Shown in pieces: positions 1-6,487 of a DNA stretch of 64,000 nt. The stretch is taken from assembly GCA_016705955.1 (NCBI GenBank), contig JADJKO010000001.1:62001-126000 (forward strand), in the 5' to 3' direction. Each line of letters opens with the position of its first letter. The stretch's first letter is position 1. The translations under genes were made by a program, and so were the position numbers. This DNA is from Flavobacteriales bacterium. GTDB taxonomy: Bacteria; Bacteroidota; Bacteroidia; Flavobacteriales_F; PHOS-HE28. The notes under the pieces were generated by a model. That model was given only the letters and a program-made list of their open reading frames with translations. It had not been told where the DNA came from and did no database searches.

Positions 1-74
1 AGAAAAGAAGAAGGGGGGGGGGGGGGGGGGAGGGGGAGGGGGGGGGGGGGAAAGGGGGGGGGGGGGGGGGGGGG
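1..74. other. Poly-G low-complexity run at window edge
   Basis: This stretch is almost only G with a few A. It is not coding and has no repeat unit. It directly precedes a coding region that carries two single-base frameshifts within 200 bases, so the simplest reading is a contig-end sequencing or assembly artefact and not biology. Confidence 0.8.
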
Positions 75-781
75 CCGCCCAGTACCACATCCAGACCAGC
101 GGCCGCACCTCCACGCGCAGGAGATCGACTTCAACGACATCCGCACCACGCTGCAGGCCCTCTACGCCATCTACGACAACTGCAACAGCCTGCACACGAA
201 CGCCTACGACGAGGCCATCACCACGCCCACCGAGGAAAGCGTGCGCCGCGCCATGGCCATCCAGCTCATCATCAACCAAGGAGCTCGGCCTGGCCAAGAA
301 CGAGAACCCGTTGCAAGGCTCCTTCATCATCGAAGAGCTCACCGACCTGGTGGAAGAAGCCGTGCTCACCGAGTTCGATCGCATCACCGAACGCGGCGGC
401 GTGCTCGGCGCCATGGAGACCATGTACCAGCGCAGCAGGATCCAGGAAGAGAGCCTCTACTACGAGACACTGAAGCACAGCGGCGAATATCCCATTGTTG
501 GGGTGAACACTTTCCTCAGCAGCAAAGGCTCACCCACGGTATTGCCCAAGGAAGTGATCCGCGCAACGGAGGAAGAGAAGGAGGCGCAGATCCAAACTGT
601 CGAAAACCTTCAGAAGGCGTACCCGGAAGAATCCGCGACGTGGCTCCGGAAGCTTCAGGAAGCGGCGATCAAGAACGAGAATATGTTCGAGCAGTTGATG
701 GAGGCCACGAAGTACTGTTCGCTTGGGCAGCTGACGGCGGCGATGTTTGAAGTTGGCGGGCAGTATCGGCGCAATATGTAG
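75..781 (+). CDS. icmF: Fused isobutyryl-CoA mutase (IcmF), C-terminal fragment
   Basis: This is the C-terminal end of the cobalamin-dependent acyl-CoA mutase family in which mutase subunits are fused with a G-protein chaperone; IcmF interconverts isobutyryl-CoA and n-butyryl-CoA. The start lies outside the window. Visible landmarks are QTSGR near 93-107, the NENPLQGSF segment near 305, and the family-typical end CSLGQLTAAMFEVGGQYRRN. The stop TAG is at 779-781. Two apparent single-base frameshifts interrupt the frame, near 107-112 and by one extra C near 282; downstream of about 290 the frame is open to the stop. Given the poly-G edge these are probably sequence errors. Bacteroidota annotations often call such genes methylmalonyl-CoA mutase family. 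Its 3' end is copied five more times downstream, which is the main oddity of this window. Confidence 0.85.
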
Positions 782-801
782 TCCGCCTGAAAGCACCATA
801 C

Positions 802-809
802 TATCTTCG
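802..809 (+). promoter_or_regulatory. Bacteroidetes-like -7 box
   Basis: TATCTTCG lies five bases before the ATG of the antitoxin gene at 814 and resembles the Bacteroidetes -7 consensus TAnnTTTG with one mismatch. The same arrangement (box, then start codon within about 20 bases) occurs before the antitoxins at 1674 and 5830. No clear -33 element was seen. Confidence 0.3.
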
Positions 810-813
810 TGTC

Positions 814-1029
814 ATGCCCACGGCTCACAACTACATCCAGCTATCCTCCCTCCCGGAGGATGTTCGCCAGCAGGTGCTCGATTTCATCGAGTTTCTGATG
901 CGGCGCAAACAGGGTGATGGTCCACCGGAGAAGGGCAAAGCACCCGTGCCGGGTCTGGCAAAAGGAATGGTCACCGTACCGGCTGATTTCGATGCCCCCT
1001 TGGATGACTTCAAGGAGTACATGGAATGA
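814..1029 (+). CDS. VapB/DUF2281-like antitoxin
   Basis: A 71-residue protein with the LPEDVRQQVLDFIEFL motif near residues 13-26, typical of DUF2281-type small antitoxins paired with PIN toxins. The C-terminal third (GLAKGMVTVPADFDAPLDDF) resembles the region that wraps the toxin in this family. Its stop overlaps the start of the PIN gene by four bases (ATGA at 1026-1029), so the two are translationally coupled. By family knowledge it binds and neutralises the toxin and represses the pair's promoter. The pair sits between the icmF end and the first extra icmF tail, as the first cassette of the array. Confidence 0.8.
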   Translation: MPTAHNYIQLSSLPEDVRQQVLDFIEFLMRRKQGDGPPEKGKAPVPGLAKGMVTVPADFDAPLDDFKEYME

Positions 1030-1412
1030 AGCTGCTTCTGGATACGCACATCCTGCTCTGGTTCCAAGCAGGTGATGCAGCGCTCCCGAAAGCAGCCGAG
1101 CAGGCCATCCGTTCCGAAGCGAACGAAGCCTATGTGAGCTTGGTCTCCTTCTGGGAGATCGGCCTGAAGCACAGCATTGGCAAATTGCCATTGCGCATGC
1201 CGCTCGACGCATTCTTCACGACGATCACGGACGCTCCCTTCAAGGTGCTTCCGTTGGAGCGTTCGCACATCGTGGCGGCATCCGTGTTACCGCTGCACCA
1301 CCGCGATCCGTTCGATCGGATGTTGATCGCGCAAGCGAAGCACGAGGGCATGAGCATGATCACCGTAGATACGCAGTACCGCTTGTACGATGTTCCGTTG
1401 ATCGGTCTCTAG
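1026..1412 (+). CDS. VapC-type PIN-domain ribonuclease toxin
   Basis: A 128-residue PIN-domain protein of the usual VapC length. Acidic residues expected for Mg-dependent RNA cleavage are visible: D6 in LLLDTHILLW, E44 in SFWEIGLK, D94/D97 in HHRDPFDRMLIAQA and D115 in MITVDTQY. VapC toxins cleave tRNA or rRNA and stop translation when the antitoxin is lost. It is coupled to the preceding antitoxin by an ATGA overlap. The stop at 1410-1412 is followed within 25 bases by the first extra icmF tail. It belongs to a different PIN subfamily from the two PIN proteins at 1903 and 6047. Confidence 0.88.
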   Translation: MKLLLDTHILLWFQAGDAALPKAAEQAIRSEANEAYVSLVSFWEIGLKHSIGKLPLRMPLDAFFTTITDAPFKVLPLERSHIVAASVLPLHHRDPFDRMLIAQAKHEGMSMITVDTQYRLYDVPLIGL

Positions 1413-1436
1413 TGGCTTCGTACGTGATGTTGAACA

Positions 1437-1603
1437 TGCTGAGAGAAGCGAAGTCCCGTCGTAGAGGCCGTAGCGGAGGAACGACACGTACGGACTCTAG
1501 AGCGGGATTCGCGGTGCTGATGGAGGCGTGCAAGTATTGCTCGCTTGGGCAGCTTACGGCCGCGATGTTCGAGGTGGGTGGGCAGTATCGGAGGAATATG
1601 TAG
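1437..1603 (+). repeat. icmF 3'-end copy 1 with inverted-repeat insert
   Basis: Bases 1516-1603 encode the last about 28 residues of IcmF (LMEACKYCSLGQ...YRRNM) with its own stop. Upstream of this (1448-1512) lies an insert bounded by imperfect inverted repeats GCGAAGTCCCG and CGGGATTCGC. The whole 165-bp block is about 90 % identical to 2356-2522. A 63-codon open frame starting at GTG 1412 runs through it. Base changes against the native tail fall mostly in third codon positions. Confidence 0.85.
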
Positions 1604-1645
1604 GACAGATGCCACTGAAATTTCTGCGGAGCGCTTACGAGCGTC

Positions 1646-1653
1646 TATCTTTG
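1646..1653 (+). promoter_or_regulatory. Bacteroidetes -7 box for antitoxin/PIN pair
   Basis: TATCTTTG is an exact match to TAnnTTTG, 20 bases before the ATG at 1674. A -33 TTTG partner is not clear. The position between icmF tail 1 and the antitoxin suggests that this cassette carries its own promoter. Confidence 0.4.
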
Positions 1654-1673
1654 ATGAGCAAGCAGCAGAAACC

Positions 1674-1928
1674 ATGTCGTTCAGATCGGACCGTAAGGAC
1701 GTCAGCTATAGCCAGGTCGCGGAACTCGCGTTGAGCATGGGCACCAAGGACCAGCTCAAGCTTGCGGAAGAGTTGCAACGCGCCGGGCTGAAAGCCAAGT
1801 GGGACGATATCCTGGCGGCATTCCGTCCCAATTCCATGAGCGACCGCGAGATCGTTCGCACCTGCAAGGAAGTGCGTCAGGAACTTTGGGAGAAGCGACG
1901 CAATGCCACCCCTGCGCGTCGTCGTTGA
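1674..1928 (+). CDS. Putative antitoxin of a PIN_3-type pair
   Basis: An 84-residue, mainly helical, charged protein with an arginine-rich end (ARRR). It overlaps the downstream PIN gene by 26 bases. Its partner and layout match the pair at 5830-6487, whose antitoxin has the same size, a VVELA-like segment near the N-terminus and the same ATRRR-type end, so the two pairs are homologous cassettes. The start ATG 1674 follows a TATCTTTG box by 20 bases. Antitoxin function is inferred from context and size; no clear DNA-binding fold was recognised. Confidence 0.65.
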   Translation: MSFRSDRKDVSYSQVAELALSMGTKDQLKLAEELQRAGLKAKWDDILAAFRPNSMSDREIVRTCKEVRQELWEKRRNATPARRR

Positions 1929-2319
1929 CCCGAATGTGCTGATCAGCTTCCTGATCGGGAAGCGCATCAAAGCACTGCAGCCGCTGTTCTACGATAAACG
2001 GTTCGTCATCATCATGGACGACCTGCTACTCGATGAACTGGACCAAGTGGCCCGGCGCCCCAAGTTCCGCAAGTACTTTCCGGTGAAGGAGGTGGACGAA
2101 CTCGTCTACGTCATCGAGTTGAACTCGGAGCGGCATGCGGCGGCCACGAAGATCGAACCCGTTTCACGTGATGCGGCAGATGACTACCTCCTGTCCCTCT
2201 GCAAACGAACCAAGGCGCATGTACTCCTCACCGGTGACGACGACCTACTTGTGCTGGAGAAACACGGTCGTACCCGGATCATGAACGCCCGCACTTTCGT
2301 TGATGAGCATTTGAAATGA
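1903..2319 (+). CDS. PIN_3-family toxin (putative toxin-antitoxin PIN component)
   Basis: A 138-residue PIN-domain protein with VVVDPNVLISFL at the N-terminus (D9), E45 in LLDELDQVARRPKF, D93/D94 in AADDYLLSLC and D112-D114 in LLTGDDDLL. These match the family annotated as putative toxin-antitoxin system toxin component, PIN family, which acts as a ribonuclease. It overlaps its antitoxin. The stop overlaps ATGATCAT (2316-2323), the first bases of the second icmF tail; the homologous PIN gene at 6047 has exactly the same junction, so PIN gene plus tail move or were copied as one unit. Confidence 0.85.
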   Translation: MPPLRVVVDPNVLISFLIGKRIKALQPLFYDKRFVIIMDDLLLDELDQVARRPKFRKYFPVKEVDELVYVIELNSERHAAATKIEPVSRDAADDYLLSLCKRTKAHVLLTGDDDLLVLEKHGRTRIMNARTFVDEHLK

Positions 2320-2522
2320 TCATCGGTGTCAACATCTTCCTCGGCAGCAAGGACATGCTGAGCAGCGCGAAGTCCCGTCGTAGAGGCCGTAGCGGAGGAA
2401 CGACGCGTACGGACACTAGAGCGGGATTCGCGGTGCTGATGGAGGCTTGTAAGTATTGCTCGCTTGGGCAGCTAACGGATGCGATGTTTGAGGTTGGGGG
2501 GCAGTACCGGCGGAATATGTGA
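2316..2522 (+). repeat. icmF 3'-end copy 2
   Basis: A 68-codon open frame beginning MIIGVNIFLGSK, equivalent to IVGVNTFLSSK of native IcmF, then jumping through the same inverted-repeat insert as copy 1 to the final FAVLMEACKYCSLGQ...YRRNM. The internal icmF stretch between these parts is missing. The stop TGA is 2520-2522. The left junction (PIN stop fused to IVGVN) is identical in type to copy 5 at 6484. Confidence 0.85.
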
Positions 2523-3077
2523 TGCGTCTTACCCGAATGATGGTTCTGGGCATTCTGCTCCTTTGGCTGTCAGCCTTTGAAGTGCAGAATCCTGTCGATT
2601 ATATCCTATGGAGACCTGAACGTCCGCTTTCCTGGACCGACTTCAAGGCAACGACTGTTTCTGCTCGCCCAGGAGTGTGCGCGGTTAGTCACTTGCAGCT
2701 GTTCCCCTCATATTCCTACAACAAGAACGGAGTGAAATATGGAGTTGAATGTCGTTTCATTCCTAGTAAGTCATGGGTAAATGAGACTGGACGAGCGAGC
2801 GCTGTACTGCTCAAGCACGAACAGGGGCATTTTCGACTTGGCCGAGTACTATGCGAGAGTGCTAAGGCTGACATTACATAGGTCAAAACTCACGCCGCAA
2901 AATATTCGTGACCGGGTGCTCCAACTCAGGGATTCCGTATCGACGGTCGAGGATGCCCGCCAAGAGCTCTATGATCAAGAAACTGAACTGGGAAGAAGTG
3001 CTGACCGTCAACTCGACTGGGAGCAAGCAATTAAGCGCGACCTGAAATCGCTGGAAGAATATTCGCTCGAACGATAA
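2522..3077 (+). pseudogene. DUF922-like putative zinc-protease, frameshifted
   Basis: An N-terminal hydrophobic segment (MMVLGILLLWLSAF) predicts export. It is followed by RPLSWTDFKA, SWV and LLKHEQGHFDLAEYYARVLR, the pattern of DUF922-like secreted proteins with an HEQGHF motif (H, E and H as possible metal ligands). The frame breaks at a four-T run near 2829-2832: the first frame ends at 2881 while the homologous sequence continues in the next frame (FDLAEYYARV onward) to a stop at 3077. One extra T explains it, so it may be a sequence error or a true lesion. ATG 2522 overlaps the stop of icmF tail 2. It forms the cargo between tails 2 and 3. Confidence 0.6.
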
Positions 3078-3087
3078 GTCGGTTTCA

Positions 3088-3124
3088 GGTTTAGGGTTGG
3101 GGGCAGTTTCGGCGGAATAGGTGA
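3088..3124 (+). repeat. icmF 3'-end copy 3, degenerate remnant
   Basis: The stretch GTTGGGGGCAGTTTCGGCGG followed by AATA and GGTGA aligns with the last about 35 bases of the other tails (the GGQYRRNM region), with small indels that destroy the frame. It occupies the position expected of a tail: immediately after the cargo gene ending at 3077. Confidence 0.6.
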
Positions 3125-3134
3125 TTAGTACTTT

Positions 3135-3200
3135 GGGCGTTCCGGCGCTCACCCCGGATGCAGCTCCGGGGGCAGCGCCGTCGGGCTTCCTCCAACTCAC
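3135..3200 (+). repeat. Left half of palindromic intergenic repeat
   Basis: GGGCGTTCCGG ... GCCGTCGGGC matches the first half of the intact repeat at 6902-6995. The matching right half is at 4646-4678, on the other side of the IS110 element. The spacer region CCCCGGATGCAGCTCCGGGG is self-complementary. Confidence 0.55.
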
Positions 3201-3207
3201 TTGCCCG

Positions 3208-3231
3208 CCTCGAAGATGCCCATCTTCGAGG
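3208..3231 (+). other. Strong 11-bp hairpin
   Basis: Arms CCTCGAAGATG and CATCTTCGAGG are perfectly complementary with a 2-base loop. There is no T-run after it, so it is not a standard intrinsic terminator. It lies at or near the left edge of the IS110 element and could be part of the interrupted repeat or of the element end. Confidence 0.5.
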
Positions 3232-3239
3232 AGCAACCA

Positions 3240-3441
3240 TCACTGAAGGAAACTGAGCACATCGCGGGTGAACCATTCCGCTGCATAGGCTTTTAGGCCT
3301 AAAGGACTTATTGGCACCCGATCCACTCGGGTCTGAGGCTGGATAGAATTGCAGGCGTAGTGGCCTATTAGAGTTGTCGAGCACAGGACCTGAGCTCCAA
3401 CCCCTCCAGCGATCACTTTACTAACCCAAAAGTAGGTGAAC
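3240..3441 (+). ncRNA. Candidate bridge-RNA region of the IS110 element
   Basis: About 200 non-coding bases precede the transposase, the place where IS110-family elements (IS621 type) encode the bridge RNA that pairs with target and donor DNA. A clear stem is visible: ACCCGA (3316-3321) with TCGGGT (3327-3332) around a 5-base loop, plus a weaker TAGGC/GCCTA stem just upstream. Assignment rests on position and structure only; since the transposase is broken, the RNA may be relic. Confidence 0.35.
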
Positions 3442-4445
3442 ATGAAACACTGGATCGGTATCGACGTGAGCAAGGCGACATTGGATGCGGCCCTGCTGGA
3501 TGAACACGGCAAGGTCACCGCCGAAGAGCAAGTGGCCAACACGGAGAAGGGTCTACGCAGCATGTGGGAAGCGGTGGACCAAAGCGTTCGGTCTTGCAAA
3601 GGGGAATGCCTGGTGTGCCTTGAACCCACCGGGCACTACTCGCACCTTCCGTTGGAGACCTTGGTGCAACTGGAGGTGCTCACCTGGCTGGCGCATCCCA
3701 CCGACATCATCAGGAGCATCGGTGCCACACGCGGGAAGAACGACCGCATTGATGCGCTGGATCGCCGACTATGCCCGACGCTTCCACGACAAGGCGCGCT
3801 TGGTCACGCCCGATCACCTGCGCACCAACAAGCTCAAGCAGTTGCTTACCCGGCGGGAGAACCTGGTGCGGCGCAAGACCATGCACCACACGCAGATCCG
3901 CAACCTGAACAAGTGCATGGACAAGTCGCTCCAGACCGCCTTCACGCGCATCGACAAGGCGCAGATACCGCGCTTCGGGCAAGTCGACCGCAGATCGAAG
4001 CATCGATCACGGAGGTGCGACTCGCCGCCGATGCGGAAACACCAACGCATCTATGACCTGCTCTTGTCCATTGATGGTGTCGGCCCTGTGCTGGCAGCTC
4101 ATCCGCTGGCGCTCACCGAAGGCTTCCTGCGCTTCAAGACCGCTCGGGAGCTGTCCTGTCATGCAGGCTGCGCTCCCTTCGAGCACTCTCCGGCAGCAGC
4201 ATCCGTGGCAAGACCCGTGTGTCCGCCAGGCGCAATCCACCTTGAAGTACCTGCTGCACATGGCGGCCGTGGGGTCACTGCACGCAAGGGTGAATTGCAG
4301 TGACTACTGGAAACGCAAGGTGGCCGAGGGCAAGCACAAGATGTCGGTGCTCAACGCCATCCGCAACAAGCTCATCCACCGCATCCATGCCGCGATCGAT
4401 CGGGGCACTCCGTTCGTGCGCAGAACGGAACCCGTCACTGCGTAG
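3442..4445 (+). pseudogene. IS110-family transposase, multiply frameshifted
   Basis: The N-terminal RuvC-like DEDD domain is recognisable from WIGIDVSKATLDAAL (first D) through CLEPTGHYS, then WLAHPTDIIRSIGATRGKNDRIDAL. The C-terminal transposase_20 part shows LLLSIDGVGPVLAA and LSCHAGCAPFEHS, ending KHKMSVLNAIRNKLIHRI. The frame shifts at about 3760 (a short deletion removing the second half of the DARRIADYA motif), again near 3970-4030 and near 4190-4230. At least three lesions make it inactive. ATG 3442 is preferred over GTG 3436. Confidence 0.85.
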
Positions 4446-4645
4446 ACTTGTGCATCGGGCCGAAACGGAAGTGGGCTCTGCTGAAGAGCAACCCGCCAGG
4501 GATAGGTCTGATGAACGACAGCCATAACATGGGTCGAGGGCTGCTTCAGATCTTGACCCATGGCTGGAGTTCCTCATGCCTGAAAAAAACTTTCCCATTG
4601 GCTTGCTCAGGTCATAGAATAAGTCCTCGTCCGCCGGATGGCGGA

Positions 4646-4678
4646 CTCCGGGCTTTCCGGTCCGATCCCTAACGCGAA
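4646..4678 (+). repeat. Right half of palindromic intergenic repeat
   Basis: CTCCGGGCTTTCCGG then TCCGATCCCTAACGCGAA matches 6963-6995 with two or three differences. A small hairpin (GTCCGCC / GGCGGAC) precedes it at about 4629-4646. Confidence 0.65.
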
Positions 4679-4820
4679 CCGCCTGCCCTTGCCAGTTGGT
4701 CGTTCCCGGCTCCCATCTATCTTGTCTTTCACCCCTTGACGAGCATTCTGTCAGCGGGGCAGGCCAGAAAAGTTCGGAAGGAATTAACACCTTAGCTTAA
4801 GCTATTGCTTAATATCGCCC

Positions 4821-5033
4821 ATGAAACGCACGGCCACCATCATCACCAAGTCCCTCGACGGGAAACGGTGTGTGGCGGTGGATGATGCGCTGGCAGAGGA
4901 GATCTTGGAGTTCATTGAAGCGGATCCCAAGGTCAAGAAGAAGTTCAGGTATATCACCGATCTCATTCTCCAAGGGCATCGCGCATCTGAGCTCTACGAC
5001 AAGGAGGACATTGAGAAGGGATGTGAGGTGTGA
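4821..5033 (+). CDS. HigB/RelE-like toxin, N-terminal half (split frame)
   Basis: A 70-residue product ending KFRYITDLILQGHRASELYDKEDIEKGCEV. Together with the next frame it resembles a single small RelE/HigB-like toxin in which this part supplies the N-terminal helices. The stop TGA (5031-5033) overlaps the start of the next frame, and the two parts join sensibly at CE-V-MAMKLLKGG, so a one- or two-base indel near 5030 probably split one gene. It precedes an XRE antitoxin, which is the toxin-first order of HigBA. Function is inferred; homology was judged by eye only. Confidence 0.5.
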   Translation: MKRTATIITKSLDGKRCVAVDDALAEEILEFIEADPKVKKKFRYITDLILQGHRASELYDKEDIEKGCEV

Positions 5034-5227
5034 TGGCGATGAAGTTGTTGAAGGGTGGAGTGAATGCACGCATCTACTGTCGGGAAGTGTATGTGAAGGG
5101 CATGTACTTCGTCGTCATCGCTTGTGAGGTCATCGCGCACAAGAGCAGTCAGAAGAACAGTCACCGGGAAAAGGAAGTCATCCGCAGAGTGGCCACTTAC
5201 GAATACACCAAGATCCATGAGCCCTAA
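5030..5227 (+). CDS. HigB/RelE-like toxin, C-terminal half (split frame)
   Basis: A 65-residue product (GTG 5030 or ATG 5033) with GGVNARIYCREVYVKGMYFVVIACEVIAHKSS, then an ending EKEVIRRVATYEYTKI. The beta-rich core with basic and aromatic residues and the final helix fit RelE/HigB-fold mRNA interferases. It lacks the N-terminal helices, which are in the preceding frame. Its stop (5225-5227) overlaps the ATG of the XRE gene at 5217 by 11 bases, as expected for a co-translated toxin-antitoxin pair. Confidence 0.5.
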   Translation: MMAMKLLKGGVNARIYCREVYVKGMYFVVIACEVIAHKSSQKNSHREKEVIRRVATYEYTKIHEP

Positions 5228-5651
5228 GAACCTCAAAAACCCCAAGGCCGTGAAGGCCGCGTTCGCCAAAGTGTTGAACGACTTCAACGAGGAAGAACTG
5301 TTGGAGATGGAAGCACTCGCCATCGGCCATGCTTACCTGAGCGAAGCCCAGCGCATCATGGACGAACGGGGTATGCTCAAAAAGGACCTGGCCGAGAAGA
5401 TGAACGTGTCGCCGAGCTTCCTCACCCAACTCTTCCGTGGCGATAGGCCCGTGAGCGACTACCACAAGGCGCAACTGGCACGGATCTTCAACATCCAATG
5501 GGAACTTAGAGCCGTGCCCTCGGCAAAGCCGCACGCGAAGGCCAGAGGCATGGGACCATCAACAAGACCGGCAAGCATGGCGGCGGAGCCTGCGGCGAAG
5601 TATGGCCGTTCCGGTACTGGCGGGAAGAGGGCAGGCGGGGGAAAGGCTTAG
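5217..5651 (+). CDS. XRE-family antitoxin (HigA-like)
   Basis: A 144-residue protein with a Cro/C1 helix-turn-helix at about residues 40-85: IMDERGMLKKDLAEKMNVSPSFLTQLFRG, then LARIFNIQWEL. The N-terminal part (DFNEEELLEMEALAIGHAYLSEAQ) is acidic, and the last about 45 residues are low-complexity and rich in A, G, K and R. ATG 5217 overlaps the end of the toxin frame. By family it binds the toxin and represses the operon promoter upstream of 4821. The stop at 5651 is 54 bases before the next icmF tail. Confidence 0.8.
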   Translation: MSPKNLKNPKAVKAAFAKVLNDFNEEELLEMEALAIGHAYLSEAQRIMDERGMLKKDLAEKMNVSPSFLTQLFRGDRPVSDYHKAQLARIFNIQWELRAVPSAKPHAKARGMGPSTRPASMAAEPAAKYGRSGTGGKRAGGGKA

Positions 5652-5704
5652 TTGAGTTGGACAGAGCCGCTGATCGGGTACGCCAAATGCCGTGGAACGA
5701 GGAT

Positions 5705-5803
5705 ATGTTCGCGGTGTTAATGGAGGCGTGCAAGTATTGCTCGCTGGGGCAGCTCACGGCGGCGATGTTCGAGGTGGGTGGGCAGTATCGACGCAACATG
5801 TAG
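5705..5803 (+). repeat. icmF 3'-end copy 4
   Basis: A 32-codon frame from ATG 5705 encodes MFAVLMEACKYCSLGQ followed by the conserved IcmF end and a stop at 5801-5803. FAVLMEAC is shared with copies 1 and 2, whereas the native gene and copy 5 read F(E)xLMEAT, so copies 1, 2 and 4 form one sequence group. Confidence 0.85.
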
Positions 5804-5817
5804 TCCCATTCATCACT

Positions 5818-5825
5818 TAGCTTTG
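5818..5825 (+). promoter_or_regulatory. Bacteroidetes -7 box before antitoxin
   Basis: TAGCTTTG fits TAnnTTTG exactly and lies only four bases before ATG 5830, so the transcript would be nearly leaderless or the true start lies slightly downstream. Confidence 0.35.
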
Positions 5826-5829
5826 GGAC

Positions 5830-6093
5830 ATGTTACTCGACCGTGGCTTCCGTATCGACCTCACCCCTGATCAAGTGGTGGAGCTTGCCAAGCAACTGCC
5901 CGGCAAGGAGAAGGATGCGCTACTCAAGGCGTTCGAGCGTGAGCGTGCCCTTGACCGTCTTAAGGTGATGATGGTAGCGCTCAAGGACGTGGACATCGAC
6001 GAGGAGACCATCCGCAAGGAAGTGGATATCGTAAGAGCCAAACGCTATGCGGCGCGGAAAAAGAAGGCAGCACCCGCAACGCGTCGTCGTTGA
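5830..6093 (+). CDS. Putative antitoxin of second PIN_3-type pair
   Basis: An 87-residue charged helical protein (LTPDQVVELAKQLPGKEKDALLKAFERE ... RYAARKKKAAPATRRR). Size, VVELA segment and basic ATRRR end match the antitoxin at 1674. It overlaps the downstream PIN gene by 47 bases. Role inferred from pairing with the toxin; the basic tail may contact the toxin or DNA. Confidence 0.65.
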   Translation: MLLDRGFRIDLTPDQVVELAKQLPGKEKDALLKAFERERALDRLKVMMVALKDVDIDEETIRKEVDIVRAKRYAARKKKAAPATRRR

Positions 6094-6487
6094 CATCAAC
6101 GTTCTGATCAGCTTCCTCATCGGTAAGCGACTGGGAGGATTCATGTCGCTGTTGCGTGAAGGGGAGTTCGTGCTCTTGGTCAGTCCGCCCTTGCTGGCTG
6201 AGTTGGTCGATGTGGCTGCCCGCCCCAAGTTCCGCCCGCATTTTCCCGTGGAGTTCGCCCACCAACTTGCAATGACCCTCACCGAAGCGGGCGAGTTCGT
6301 GGACGTTGAGGCAATAAGTCCAACACCCCTGTCCCGAGACCCCAAGGACGACTACCTGCTGATGATGGCACAGAAGGGCAAGGCCGATGTGCTGGTGACC
6401 GGTGACGACGACTTGCTCGTTCTTGAACGATACGGCTCTACTCGCATCCTGAGCGCCCGTAGCTTCACCGAGGAGTTCCTCACATGA
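6047..6487 (+). CDS. PIN_3-family toxin, second copy
   Basis: A 146-residue PIN-domain protein homologous to that at 1903. Catalytic-type acids are D16 in VVVDINVLISFL, E52 in LLAELVDVAARPKF, D101/D102 in DPKDDYLLMMA and D120-D122 in LVTGDDDLL. The shared ISFLIGKR, ARPKFR..FPV and GDDDLLVLE blocks show common descent, with clear divergence elsewhere. The stop again overlaps ATGATCAT at the start of an icmF tail. The first codons overlap the antitoxin; VVVD is the core start, so a later internal start is possible. Confidence 0.85.
   Translation: MRRGKRRQHPQRVVVDINVLISFLIGKRLGGFMSLLREGEFVLLVSPPLLAELVDVAARPKFRPHFPVEFAHQLAMTLTEAGEFVDVEAISPTPLSRDPKDDYLLMMAQKGKADVLVTGDDDLLVLERYGSTRILSARSFTEEFLT

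Larger units (their letters stand above)
3240..4630 (+). mobile_element. IS110-family insertion sequence (decayed)
   Basis: The element is defined by an IS110 transposase remnant (3442-4445), a non-coding leader of about 200 bases and about 180 bases of right end. AGGACTTATT (3303-3312) and AATAAGTCCT (4618-4627) form a 10-bp inverted pair, which would fit the subterminal inverted repeats known in the IS1111 subgroup. The exact ends cannot be fixed from one copy. It appears to sit inside the palindromic repeat seen intact at 6902-6995. Palindromic targets are known for several IS110/IS1111 members. Confidence 0.6.

Noticed and set aside
1..74. Poly-G run as a telomere, G-quadruplex or regulatory tract
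   Set aside because: It is at the window edge next to frameshifted sequence and has no organised unit, so an artefact is far more likely.
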